DNA from: Allium sativum
Lineage: Eukaryota; Streptophyta; Magnoliopsida; Asparagales; Amaryllidaceae
Direction of reading: 5' to 3'
DNA length: 64,000 bases
Assembly: GCA_030737875.1 (NCBI GenBank)
Contig: CM060911.1
Coordinates: 54,988,001-55,052,000, forward strand
Each line of letters begins with the position of its first letter. Within the stretch, counting starts at the first letter, position 1. Shown here piece by piece: positions 25,441-36,930 of this stretch. Below the pieces are notes generated by a model that was given only the letters and a program-made list of their open reading frames with translations, did not search any database and was not told the DNA's origin. The position numbers and the translations under genes were made by a program.

Positions 25441-26340
25441 CATTTTGATACCAAATAATGGTGCGTGCATGGATTCCATAATGTAACACAACAAAGCAAG
25501 TTAACGTATAACATATGCAAACTGGCAAAGTAGTGTTGGAATTCAAGTGAAAAATGAAATCGAGTATTCACACAACATTGACAAATATTGGGACCAATTC
25601 GTTTATGATGCAGTAGTATGTAAAACGGTGGATGGTGTACATATAGCCAAGTCATCCACTTAAGTATGTAAAAAGAATCATGATGCATAGGAGATGGTTC
25701 CAAACAAATAAACGAACTAAACACCATCACAAAGACAAGGCAACATGTCCAAACTTTGATCATAAGGTTACATGAAACTTCACATGTTGGAAGGTATCAA
25801 CGTGCCTTAAAGATTAGATTAAACAACAAGGCGTAAACAGTTCAAGTTGTTTGCTTCATCAAGTGGATCGGCATTAAGATTGGCACGTGGAAATGGAGTG
25901 GGATCAATCCTACATCTGAGTTTGGATCGGTCATATATGACAACATGGTGGCATTCCTCTTATCAAAACTGGTTCGGCCATATTGGAATAAAAACGGATC
26001 AGCCATGTTCAATAAAGCAGTGGCACCAACGTAAATAAACTGGGTCGTTGCTATTGAATTTCAAACTGGATCGGTACTTAATGAAGAGAACTAGACCCGT
26101 ACATTTTGGACCGGGGAATTGTTTAAATTGGATCAGTGCTTTTCATTATGAGTGGGTCGGTGCTTTACAACACGTGATGTAACTGGACCGGTGCATATAA
26201 TACAAACTAGACCGGAACATTAATAGTAAATTGGATCGGTACACTAATATTAGGCAGTGGTAGAACTGTAAATACCTATATGACCGATCCAAGCCCAATT
26301 CTCCATAATTACAAGATTGCCACCTCGTCCAAATTACACC

Positions 26341-26350
26341 TATAAATAGC
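26341..26350 (+). promoter_or_regulatory. LTR promoter TATA box (gag-only element)
   Basis: The sequence ctataaatagcccc is a textbook plant TATA context and sits about 600 bp before the LTR end. The same box is at 32215-32223 in the other LTR. Transcription is expected to start about 30 bp downstream. Confidence 0.7.
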
Positions 26351-26954
26351 CCCTTTCACCACACTTTAAAGGACCAATTCCACTACCCCAAAGGGCTTCC
26401 TAAATCATTCCTACACCATTCTAAAGCTTCTCTAACACCATTATGGCTTCCACAACTTCAGCTAACTTCATGCGATAACAAAGTGATCAAATCAATGTTT
26501 TTCATCGCTCAAAAGCTCTCCGATTCAACTCTAGTGATCTCCTATTGCCATCATTCTCCTATCAAACCAAGATTAAACGCAAGATCAACATGAAATCTGC
26601 AAAAATCGTCCAACTGGTAAAGTGAGCAAGGATCCATGCATCCACTATCACAAACCAAAAGATCTCATCAGTTCGCCAATAATTTCAAGCGAATTAAAGT
26701 GCAAATAAAAGAGATCATTGTGAAAAGAGAGTGATAGATAAATTCATTTATTTTGTAATCGCCCAAGTGCTAATGAGAAAAGTGTTCAATGTGGACGTAG
26801 ATTCCTCTCGAGTCGAACCACTATAAAAACTTCTTTGTCTTCATTTTTTTACTTTTTATTTTGTGATTACGAGGTTCCATACTCTAATCTTACTGAATCG
26901 GTAAAGTGCAACATTTGCAACTTTGGTGTTAATTCCAAATTTGGAGTAAACATC

Positions 26955-26972
26955 TAGCGCCCACCGTGGGGC
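26955..26972 (+). promoter_or_regulatory. Primer-binding site of gag-only element
   Basis: TAGCGCCCACCGTGGGGC lies three bases after the LTR end ...TAAACA. It closely resembles the tggcgcccaccgtggggc PBS typical of Tat-branch plant Gypsy elements, differing at its second base. Confidence 0.75.
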
Positions 26973-27089
26973 CGCGTTCGCATCTCCTACCTTCACATTG
27001 AAGTTCTAAGCCTACTTCTACCATAGATTCCGTAAATCTAATATCTAGGCCAATCGACGAATTCTCATCAAAATTCAAGGCCTTGTCCA

Positions 27090-28720
27090 AGATCTTAGCC
27101 AAATCAAAGAAGACCACTAGCAATGTCGTTGAAGAAAACGACAATGTTGCTGATAATTAAACTACTCCACTCACCAACCGATTTGAAGGTGGAGAAAATT
27201 CAATATCCGGGGCAGGAGTGACTAAAGCCGAATTAGATGTCGTCATCGCTAACTTGAGTCAACGCATGGAAGCCTCCAATAAAGCTTTAATTGATGCTAA
27301 TAAAACTCTCGTGGATGTTAATCAAGCTTTAATGGATAAAATGAGCGCTCTCCTAAACGCTCAAGTAAATCCTGCTCCTCCTCCGGAAATCCGTGTCAAC
27401 CTTGAAGAGAATGCAAATTCGTCATCCTCTGATCCTCGTAGTGACAACTTAGAAGGATTTGTTGGCGAAGATGATGCTAATGTTGAAGACTCAAAGTTGA
27501 ACGTTATAAAACATTCCGAATGAAATAATTGATGAGTTGCAAGTCCCGTCAATGGGGCACCTTCGCATAGCGGAAGTAGAAGCCCTAGATCCTCTAAACA
27601 CGAACACTCGCCATGACGAGCATCCGAAAAAAAGATCGAAGTTCCCTCCCCGGAATGACACAACTCGAAGGAATATATCGTAGATGTGGTAAAGAAAATC
27701 ATGAAAGACAAAATGCTTCGCAAGGATAGTGAAAGGGAATGGGATTTCTCTCTCGACAGAAATCCATTCACAAAGAGGATCCGCAATGCTGAATTTCCCA
27801 AAAAGTTCACTCATCCTACTCTGCCTCCATATAACGGGATTTTTGATCCGAATCACTTCCTATACAAACACGAATGGTATATGAATGGAGTTAAAGCAAC
27901 AGACGAGATCAAATGCCTATGGTTTCCTCTCTATCTAGAAGGTGTCGCATCATTATGGTTCATAAGGCTCCCACCCAAATCCATCAACTAGTTTGATGAT
28001 TTGATTCTGATGTTTAAAGAGCAGTTCAGGCTGCAAGCTTGAACGCGAAGGACGTTATTTCTCTTACATCGATGAAACGAAAACCGGGAGAATCTGTCAA
28101 AGCTTTCCTCAAAAGATTCGACGCTGCTGTGTCTGAAGTAGGAAATCCCGAGCCTCGTATGATCTTAGTGTCTCTAATCGGCGCCATAGACGAGAATAGC
28201 AAATTTGGCAAATGGATCAAAATGAAAGAACCAAGCATGCTTGACAAATTCTATAAAACGGCTGAGGAATACATGAGATTAGAGAATAAGCCTGCGCCTC
28301 TTCAGATTACTAATTCAAACCAACCTCTTGAAGCTCCCAAAAATGCTGTTATTCAGTACAATCAGAAAAATACCGGAGGTCAGAAAAGGGGAAGCGACGG
28401 GAAAGACAATCGAGACAGCAAGAAGCTTCGCTTCTCCAACCCACCGGAGCTAACACCTTTAAATGATACTCCATAAAACATATTTGCAGCAACAAAAGAT
28501 ACCGAGGATTATCCAATTACAGAGCCTCAGACAGTAAGCAGCAAGCAAGCGAACTCTGGAGAGTTTTGTCGATTCCATAATCAACTAGGCCACAACACCA
28601 ATGAGTGTAGGTATCTGAAATCACTGTTTGAAGAGCTGATCAGGAAGAATCGTCTACAACAATATATGAAAAATCCACAGTCCTCAAATGCTGCTCCGAC
28701 TCCCCAGGGCCAGGGGGCAA
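27090..28720 (+). pseudogene. gag: Decayed gag of Tat-like Ty3/Gypsy element
   Basis: Gag would form the virus-like particle and bind RNA. The frame reads from about 27090: a charged N-terminal part with a coiled-coil-like 'VIANLSQRMEASNKALIDAN', then the retrotransposon gag core at 27700-28290. Core signatures are 'PFTKRIRNAEFPKKF', 'PTLPPYNGIFDPNHFLYKHE' and 'GVASLWFIRLPPKSI', then 'KPGESVKAFLKRFDAAV' and 'AEEYMRLENK'. A C-terminal knuckle-like 'CRFHNQLGHNTNEC' is at about 28570-28610. It is broken by stops near 27159, 27521-27540, 27989 and 28474 and by a frameshift near 28025-28035. No pol frame follows. Inactive as it stands. Confidence 0.85.
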
Positions 28721-29447
28721 CACGCAACGAAGCCTTTGCTCAAACCATGCTATGGCTGATCATTAACCAAAAGCCGTTAATTGTGCTTCAGTTTCAATGG
28801 CTCAAAATAGCGATCAACATCGCCACCGTTTTACTTCGTGCTATATTTCCTGCTTACATCATGTTTTACTTTCTGCTGTATTCAAAACTTCTCGTAAACA
28901 GTCTTTAATAATCTGCAAGTGATGCACTGAACGTTAACTCTATGATTAAGAGCATATCTGTTTGAATGAATTTCTGGCTTGCAAAATTCTATGTCAAATC
29001 AAGACTTATCTTAAAAGATGATTTCTTGTTGTAGGCCATCTGTCGAGCACTTATTCCTTCAGAATCTGACAAAGCATAGCGACCCAACAACACTAACTCA
29101 AGTGCCAAAGGCGATAAATATCAACATTCCCAAATGCAAAAATAGAAAAGCATCACCCTGAGAAGTGAATGGAAGGAGTCGCAAAGATTCAAACAGTGAA
29201 CAAGTGCCACGACAAACAAACCAAAATGTTGTAACTCTCATCTAAGGGGCACTTCTCTAAGTGAAAAGTTTCAAGCTTCAATTCCTAATATGAGATGGCC
29301 CGCCAAGTCGAGCGTCTAACAAAGGAATTAATGCCAACCCTGAGCTGGAAAGACCAGCACCGTGTCGGAAGGACCGACAAACCTGGTGATCGAAAGTACC
29401 GACATCAGGCAGGAAGGACCGGAAAACGATTTGGAAGGACCAACATT
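28721..29447. other. Non-coding interior of gag-only element
   Basis: No pol motifs in any frame. At 29341-29445 a short irregular repeat of 'ggaaggaccgac' type leads into the 83-bp array. Confidence 0.6.
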
Positions 29448-29957
29448 AACCAAAGTCCTCTCCGAGGTCACCCAATTGATCGTCAGAATCAGGAAGTACC
29501 TGATGCGATAACGACAAACATTGGGGTTTCAACCAAAGTCCTCTTCGAGGGCACCCAATTGATCGTCAAAATCAGGAAGTACCTGATGCGATAATGACAA
29601 ACATTGGGGTTTCCAACCAAAATCCTCTCCGGGGGCACCCAATTGATCGTCAGAATCAGGAAGTACCTGATGCGATAACGACAAACATTGGGGTTTCAAC
29701 CAAAGTCCTCTCCGGGGGCACCCAATTGATCGTCAGAATCAGGAAGTACCTGATGTGATAACGGCAAACATTGGGATTTCAACCAAAGTCCTCTCCGGGG
29801 GCACCCAATTGATCGTCAGAATCAGGAAGTACCTGATGTGATAACGGCAAACATTGGGGTTTCAACCAAGGTCCTCTCCGGGGGCACTCAATTAATCGTC
29901 AGAATCAGGAAGCACCTGATGCGATAACGACAAACATTGGGGTTTTGACCAAAGTCA
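29448..29957 (+). repeat. 83-bp tandem array, six full copies plus a part
   Basis: Copies start with 'aaccaaagtcctctccg' at 29448, 29531, 29615, 29698, 29781, 29864 and (partial) 29947. The period is 83 bp, once 84. Units differ by only a few bases, so the array is much better preserved than gag. It lies between gag and the 3' LTR, a place where Tat/Ogre relatives often carry tandem repeats. Confidence 0.95.
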
Positions 29958-31004
29958 TTTCTGGTGTCTCTCCTTCTGAATCTACCGACGCTTGGATTAA
30001 TCAATATAATTGAGTAACAAAAGTCTCCAATATATGAATTAACCAAGCTGGATTGTGGATAGAGTTCAAACTTAACCAATAAACTTGCGTTGTGTCTGAA
30101 AACCTCAAACATGGCAGGCATTAGATTTTTTCCCCTGACAGGGGCACAGGTATCTAAGACTTCCCCAAAGAGAAAGCAAAAAATAATTACCAATACATGT
30201 TTCTCAAATGAGAAATATCGTACACCATCATATATGTCATTAATATAGCAGCATTTAAGATCCACGGTCAAATTATCTCGACCAATTGATCTTAAGTGTT
30301 GACGCGAATTCGAATTAGAATGTAGTGTTCATGCAAATAATATTCAATGCGTTATAAACCATTGAATAAGATAGCCCTATGCAAACACTTCATTCCATTC
30401 AAAACAAAAATTCGCTATAGTTATATTTTAACTGACCAAACTCCTATCGATATGGGCAGTCGATAGCAAAATGTTCACCCAAAACCATACAATATTTTCT
30501 GTTATGACAGAACAGGGCATAGCACTGAAAAAGCATGTTTGTGCTCAAAATACTATGGATTGCCTTCAAAGGACGCGCATTACTCCAAAGAAGGCCCGGT
30601 GGCCAAGCATATGCCCAAAAACAAGTAGCCACTACTATAGCATAAGACTAGAGTGACAAAGTCGAGATCCGAGTTCAACTGCAAAATGTTGAGATCGTCC
30701 ATCCAGCTTAATCTTAGCAAATCCTGCTCAGACCCTAAAAGTCTAAAATTCAGACCCGGAAGCAGAAACACCAATGTCTAGAAAACTGGTCCTCCAGAGT
30801 AGCCTGTGCCCGGCCCATTATCAGAAAAACTCCAATTCATTACACTAGATAATGCCCATTCCATACATAAGGTGTATGCTCCGATCCATACCTTTAAGGT
30901 ATCAAAAACATGAATGATCCAACAATCTATGTATCAAAATAAAACGATAATTTCGGAGCTTACAATTTTCCACAAAATAAAAATGGTAAACTGCGAGGGG
31001 CAAA
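29958..31004 (+). other. 3' interior of gag-only element with polypurine tract
   Basis: No supported coding frame. The polypurine tract GCGAGGGGCAAA at about 30993-31004 immediately precedes the right LTR. A short frame near 30470-30560 includes a Cys/His-rich piece too degenerate to call. Confidence 0.6.
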
Positions 31005-32828
31005 TGTTATCCACTAAAAGTCATAAGTATATTGACGGATCAGGCAATACAGTCAATGTGTATAGGTCGGTCAATCTCAGTGTACATGAGTCGGTCAGTT
31101 CAGTTCAATTCTGGTCGATCGGTCACGTTGTACACAACGGGTCAGTCGATCGCAATACGCTGAATGGGTCGGTCTATTACAATGGGTCGGTCTCGGATGT
31201 ACGGGCTGGTCAGAGAAGATCGGTCAGCTCCGCAAACTGGGTCGGTTGACTACATCAGGTCGGTCATGTAAGAGGCTAACCGCGTCAGTCCATATATTTA
31301 GGAAATGGGTCGACATTTTGATACCAAATAATGGTGCGTGCATGGATTCCATAATTTAGCACAATAAATCAAGTTAACGTATAATATAAGTAAACTGGCA
31401 AAGTAGCGTTGGAACGCAAGTGCAAAATGAAATGGAGTATTCACATAACAATGACAAATATTAGGACCAATCTGTTCATGATGCAGTAGTATGTAAAACG
31501 ATGGATGGTGTACATATAGCCAATTCATCCACTTATAAGTATATAAAAAGAATCATGACGCATAGGAGATGGTTCAAGACAAATAAATGAACTAAACACA
31601 ATCACAAAGACAAGGCAACATGTCTAAACTTTGATCATAAGGTTGCATGAAACTTCACATGCTGGAAGGTATCATTGTGCCTTAAAGATTAGATTAAATA
31701 ACAAGGCTTATACAGTTCAAGCTGTTTGCTTCATCAAGTGGATCGGTATTAAGATTGCCACGTGGAAATGGAGTGGGATCAGTTCTACATCTGAGTTTGG
31801 ATCGATCATACATGACAACACGGTGGCATTCCTGTTATCAAAACTGGTTCGGACATATTTGAATAAAAATTGATCGGCCATGTTCAATAAAGCAGTGGAA
31901 CCAATGTAAATAAACTGGGTCATTGCTATTGAAGTTTAAACTGGATCAGTACTTAATGAAGAGAACTAGACCAGTACATATTGGACTGGGGCATTGTTTA
32001 AATTAGATCAGTGCTTTTCATTATGAGTGGGTCAGTGCTTTACAACACGTGACGTAACTGGACCTGTGCATATAATACAAACTGGACTGGAACATTATCA
32101 GTGAATTGGATCGGTACACTAATATAGGCAGTGGCAGAACTGTAAATACCTATATGACCGATCCAAACCCAATTCTCCATAATTACAAGATTGCCACCTG
32201 GTCCAAATTACACCTATAAATAGCCTTTTTCACTGCACTTTAAAGGACCGATTCCACTACCCCGAAGGGCTGCCTAAATCATTCCTACACCATTCTAAAG
32301 CTTCTCTAACACCACTAATGGCTTCCCCAAATTCATCTAACTTCATGCGATAACAAAGTGATCAAATCACCGTCTTTCATCGCTCAATAGCTCTCCAATC
32401 CAACTCTAGTTATCACCAATTGCCATCATACTCCTCTCAAACCAAGATTGAACGCAAGATCACCATTAAATCCGCAAAAATCGTCCAATTGTTAAAGTGG
32501 CAAGGATCCATGCATCCACTATCGCAAATCAAAAGTTCTCATCCGTTCGTCCGTAATTTCAAACAAATTAAAGTGCAAATAAAAGAGATCATTGCGAAAA
32601 GAGAGTGATAGATAAATTCATGCATTTTGTAATTGCCAAAGTGCTAATGAGAAAAGTGTTCAAAGTGGACATAGATTCCTCTCGAATCGAACCACTATAA
32701 AAACTTCTTTGTCTTCATTTTTTTTTACTTTTTATTTTGTGATTACGTGGTTCCATACTCTAATCTTACCGAATCGGTGAAGTGCAACATTTGCACCTTT
32801 GGTGTTAATTCCAAATTTGGAGTAAACA
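31005..32828 (+). repeat. Right (3') LTR of gag-only element
   Basis: 1824 bp, starting TGTTATCCACTAAAAG directly after the purine tract and ending GGAGTAAACA. It matches 25103-26952 apart from scattered substitutions, many at the CG in GGGTCGGT motifs. That pattern would fit methylated-cytosine decay. Confidence 0.88.
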
Positions 32829-32860
32829 ATTATAAGTAAACAAAAAAGGTTAATCTTTAC

Positions 32861-33034
32861 TAACAGAAACTGAATGAAATTTTTTTATTGTTTCTGAATT
32901 GATAATGTACATATATTTACAGTGTAACATAACAGCCGCTTGGGCTAGAAACAGAACATTGGGCTAAGCTCAATTGATATTTGTAATACATAATGAAGTA
33001 TAGGATGGGGTATTCAGTGTTGACACACCTTATA
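32861..33034 (-). repeat. LTR of Copia 1 (element-3' side)
   Basis: About 174 bp, plus-strand ends taacagaaactg and acaccttata. Matches 42729-42915 with small indels; the other copy has an extra 'cgttatgtatata' stretch. Confidence 0.85.
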
Positions 33035-33048
33035 CCCCCCCCCCCCCC
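33035..33048 (-). repeat. 14-base C run, polypurine tract position of Copia 1
   Basis: A 14-base cytosine run on plus (G run on minus) directly abuts the LTR. This is where the purine tract must lie. A pure G run is unusual and is prone to slippage and sequencing error. Confidence 0.75.
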
Positions 33049-33338
33049 GCAAACCCTGTAATCCAAGCTAGGGTTTGGAAATAAAAATGGCGGCCGTCAT
33101 TTTTTTTCTTCAACTTCGAACTCTGGTTAAACACTCTCAACATACGATCAATTACTTCTCCTTTGCTCTTGCAATTACTTCTCCTTTGTTCCACTGATTA
33201 TGCTCTTTCTTGGTAGTTGAGAGCCTTCCTTTTGCAAACAAGTACTTTCTGGATCTTTGTCATATTTAGATCCACTGAAAATTTGAGTATTCATGGTCAG
33301 TTTATAATTATGGTCTTCTGATTTGTGATTTTTGCTTT

Positions 33339-36300
33339 CTAGGGCTTGAATATTGGTTCCGGAAACTTTATCAGAAGAAGACTTTTGTCTTTCGAGAGGT
33401 TGCAAGTGATCGACTTCTTCAACACACAGTTTCTCCTTAACTCCTCAAATATGTGTCTCGAAAATGGTTTAGTTAGAACATCTGCTGTTTGGTAAGTAGA
33501 AGATACGTGATTTACTTGAATTTTTCCTTTCTGAACTAGTTCACATACAAAGTATATGTCTAATTCTAGATGCTTAGTTCTAGAATGTAGTACTGGATTT
33601 GCAGTTAATGCTATAGCACTCATATTGTCGCACCATATTGTTGCTGTGGAGTTGATGTTGATTTTTAGCTCATATAGGATAGACTAAATCCGTATTATTT
33701 CTGCAGCAGTACTGGCAATGCTACGATATTCTGCTTCAGTCCTTGACCTAGAGACTGTGTTTTGCTTCTTAGCACACCACGATATAGGATTTCTACCTAG
33801 AAATATACAGTAGCCACTTGTTGATTTTCTGTCATCGTAGTCATTAGCCTAGTTTGAGTCTGAATAGGCATTGATACTTAGGCTAGTACTTGGTTTTAAA
33901 ATAATCCCCTGATTAATTGTGCCTTTTAAGTATCTCAGTATTCTTTTGATAGCTTTCCAATGTTCACTCAGTGGTTTTTGCATAAATTGACTTGCTTTAT
34001 TGACACTATATGATATATCTGGTCTTGTTATAGTCACATATTGAAGTGCTCCAATAATGCTTCTGTACCGCCTTTCATTGCAAGTAGGTTCTCCTTTGTC
34101 TTTGCTTAGATGTAGGATAGTTATCATTGGTGTGGACAATGGTTTGGCTTCATTCATCCTTGCTCTCACCAAGAGTTCTGTAATGTATTTTCTTTGACAA
34201 AGCTGTAGCTCATTTTCTTCAGTCCTGCACACTTCAATTCCAAGAAAATATGATAGATCACCCAATTCTTTTACTGAAAACTCATTGTTTAGATGAATTG
34301 TAATGCTTCTTATTTCTAATTCACTGTTGCCTATTATTATGAAATCATCCACATAAATTAGAACATAGGTGATAGTATCTGTTGTGAATTTTGTAAATAG
34401 TGAGTTATCTGATTTTGTGGAAGTGTAGCCCAGTCTTGCTAGTGTTGTCTGCAGTTTGTTGTACCAAACTCTAGGAGCTTGCCTAAGACCATATATAGCT
34501 TTGTTTAGTTTGCACACTATTCCTTTTGTTAGTCCTTTCTTTAATACCTGGTGGCAGCTCCATATAGACTTCTTCCTGCAAATCACCATTCAAAAAAGCA
34601 TTATTTACGTCAATTTGTTTGATGGTCCAATTTTTATATAAGGCTATAGTTAATATAATTCTAATGGTAATCGGTTTTACAACAGGGGAGAATGTCTCAT
34701 TAAAATCAATTCCCCACTGTTGTGAGTAACCTTTAGCCACTATCTAGCCTTGTATTTAAAAATTGTACCATCTGCATGCCTTTTAATTTTGTATGTCCAT
34801 CTACACCCTATAATGTTTTTGTTTTTGGGTGGTTGAACAATACACCATGTTTGTTTTTTGTTCAAGGCATTCAATTCTTCTTCCATGGCTGCTCTCCACT
34901 TATCATTCTGCACTGCTTGATGATAAGTGAAGGGTTCAGTATCATTGTATTCAATATTAAAAAAATTTGGTTTGAAGATACCACTTTTTGCCCTTGTCAT
35001 CATATGATGCTGATTTTGTGTTTGAGTAGCCTCATTGTTACCTTCTGACCGTTGAATTTCAACTTGATTGTTTTCATCCTTATTATCACTTTGGTGAATT
35101 GAGTCATCATCACCAGTATCAGTACTTATCTCATTGCCATGATTGGATTCAGTATTGGATGTGGTTTGCTGTGGTAAGCTAATAGTTTGTGCATCTTGTG
35201 TATGTGTTGTACTGACAGTTGTGTTTGGCATATACATAATATCACTTTCTTGTTCATAAATAGGTGGAATAGAGAATCTGGGATTGTACACATTTTGTGT
35301 TGTTTTGAAAGCATTATTTTTGAATGGAAAGACTTTCTCATTAAAATTGACATGTCTAGAAATATATATTTTTCCATTACTATCTAAGCACTTATATCCT
35401 TTGTGATTGGTAGTGTACCCCAAGAATGTACAAGCAGTAGATCTAAAATCTAGTTTGTGTTTGTTAAAAGGCCTTATGTAAGGAAAACAGAGACATCCAA
35501 AAATTTTCAAGTCATCATAGTTAGGTTTAGCTTTGGTCAGCACCTCTATAGGACACTTTAAATCCAGTACCTTTGTTGCTAGTTTGTTTATCAAGTGTAC
35601 AACTGTGGCAAAGGAATCAAGCCAGAATTTTAGTGGTAGAGATGCCTGTGCCAATAGAGTTAACCCTGTTTCGACAACGTGTCTGTGTTTTCTTTCAATA
35701 ATACCATTTTGTTCAGAAGTGTGTGGACAAGTTAACCTATGAGTAATTCCCTTTTTGCCAAAATAGTTTTTCAGTGGAAGAAACTCCTAGCCACCATCAC
35801 TTTGAATAATTTTGACTTTATGACTAAGCTGATTTTTAGCATTAGCAATAAATTTTGTGACAGAATTGTATGTATCGGACTTAGATTTCATAAAGTATAT
35901 CCAAACATATCTTGAAAAAGCATCAATAAAAGAGATGTAGTACTTAAACTCATAATCAGTGTTGATTGGGGCTGGACCCTACAGATCAACAGCTATTAAT
36001 TCTAATGGATTTAAGTATTTAGTTTCAGAATTTGAAAATGGCAACTTGTGACTTTTCCCATTTGACAATATGTGCATATGTGCATATGTAACTCTGCTAC
36101 ATTACAGAGGTTACTCTTAAGCTCAGAGTTTTTGATATTTCCTGAGTCAAACTTGTACATCCCATTTTGTTCTTTACCATGCAATAAAATGGTCCTAATC
36201 AGAATGTCCCTAACTACACAGTGTTTTGGATAAAATTCAAAAGGCACTTGATTTTCTTTCGCACACTGTGACACAATGATTAAATTTTTCTTATATGTGG

Positions 36301-36604
36301 TGCACATAGTAGATTATTCAGATATAGTAGTTCAGCACCCTTAATACTAGTATGTCCAGTGTGTGATATAACTGTGGAATTACCATTACCCATAATTAAA
36401 GATTATTTACCTTTGTATTCATGGTTCCCAAGATTCAGATTATTTAGGTTGTTTGTTACATGATGAGTAGCTCCTGAATCTGGATACCATGCTTCATCTT
36501 GAATGTCATCAACAGTTGCTACATTTGATGATGTTACTTGACTGTTTTTGTTATCTGTGACTATTGACCATGTTTGCACTTGGGTTTCCTCCATGATTAT
36601 TGTT
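33339..36604 (-). pseudogene. pol: Copia 1 pol, decayed (protease, integrase, RT, RNase H)
   Basis: Reading on minus from 36604. The protease site 'WYPDSGATHHVTNN' is at about 36480. The integrase core at about 35660-35990 keeps three acidic positions (in 'AVDL', 'QSDGG' and 'IIERKHR'), but two in-frame stops cut the core. The integrase C-terminal part and linker are at 34740-35654. Reverse transcriptase pieces are at 34483-34740 ('DVNNAFLNGDLQEEV') and 33849-34589 ('YVLIYVDDFIIIG'). RNase H is at 33339-33860 ('[14 protein letters not shown]', 'ADVLTKP'). Frames change between these blocks near 34740 and 34540-34590, and a stop lies at 33849. Not functional. Confidence 0.9.
36600..36604. repeat. 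Target site duplication of Copia 2, left copy (TTGTT)
   Basis: TTGTT precedes the LTR start TGTGAAAATAAACC and is repeated at 41280-41284. The duplication lies inside Copia 1 gag sequence, proving that Copia 2 inserted later. Confidence 0.95.
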
Positions 36605-36902
36605 TGTGAAAATAAACCAAGCAATAAATATCATTGGAATGTGTAAAGCCAAATGACATGTGCTTTGGAAGAATAATAGTGTCATTGGAATTGTTAAATT
36701 TATTAAATGAAAGTAATGTCTATTGGTGAAAGAGCACCTATTGATTTTGAATTGACATGTAAAGGCCACTATATAAAGCCTAACCTTGTTTTGTTGTGAG
36801 CATGAAGAAATTTAATTAAATACATGGTTATGCAAAATCTCTTTCTTCCTCTACATTTGAGTTGAGAATTTAAATTTATTTTCTGCTGCTCTGTCTTTAA
36901 CA
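36605..36902 (+). repeat. 5' LTR of Copia 2
   Basis: 298 bp, TGTGAAAATAAACC...TCTTTAACA. A TATA box 'tatataaag' lies near 36770. Same length as the 3' LTR. Confidence 0.95.
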
Positions 36903-36905
36903 TCT

Positions 36906-36917
36906 GGTATCAGAGAT
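36906..36917 (+). promoter_or_regulatory. Primer-binding site of Copia 2
   Basis: TGGTATCAGAGA follows the LTR end CA by a three-base spacer and matches the initiator-Met tRNA type. Confidence 0.88.
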
Positions 36918-36930
36918 TGTGTTGAGATTT

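Larger units (their letters stand above)
25103..26952 (+). repeat. Left (5') LTR of gag-only element
   Basis: About 1850 bp, starting near TGATTTTATCCACTAAAA and ending GGAGTAAACA. U3 contains a dense cluster of GGGTCGGT motifs. A TATA box lies at 26341 and is followed by the presumed R/U5 region. It matches the right LTR throughout, with a roughly 20-bp insertion near 25145. Confidence 0.82.
25103..32828 (+). mobile_element. Gag-only (TR-GAG-like) LTR retrotransposon, Tat-related
   Basis: A 7.7-kb element with LTRs 25103-26952 and 31005-32828, both ending ...AATTTGGAGTAAACA. The PBS TAGCGCCCACCGTGGGGC starts three bases after the left LTR, and the PPT GCGAGGGGCAAA precedes the right LTR. 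The interior encodes only a decayed gag. No protease, reverse transcriptase, RNase H or integrase motif is visible between gag and the 3' LTR. This layout fits the gag-only non-autonomous class described in plants, and the gag and PBS fit the Tat branch of Ty3/Gypsy. No matching 5-bp target duplication was found (TATGA on the left, ATTAT on the right), so the left border is uncertain by a few bases. Confidence 0.82.

Noticed and set aside
29448..29957. Regular 83-bp repeats considered as a CRISPR array
   Set aside because: Whole units repeat with no unique spacers, inside a plant retrotransposon. This is a tandem repeat.
30470..30560. Cys/His-rich stretch suggesting a second zinc knuckle
   Set aside because: Spacing of Cys and His does not fit CCHC and the frame is short and isolated.
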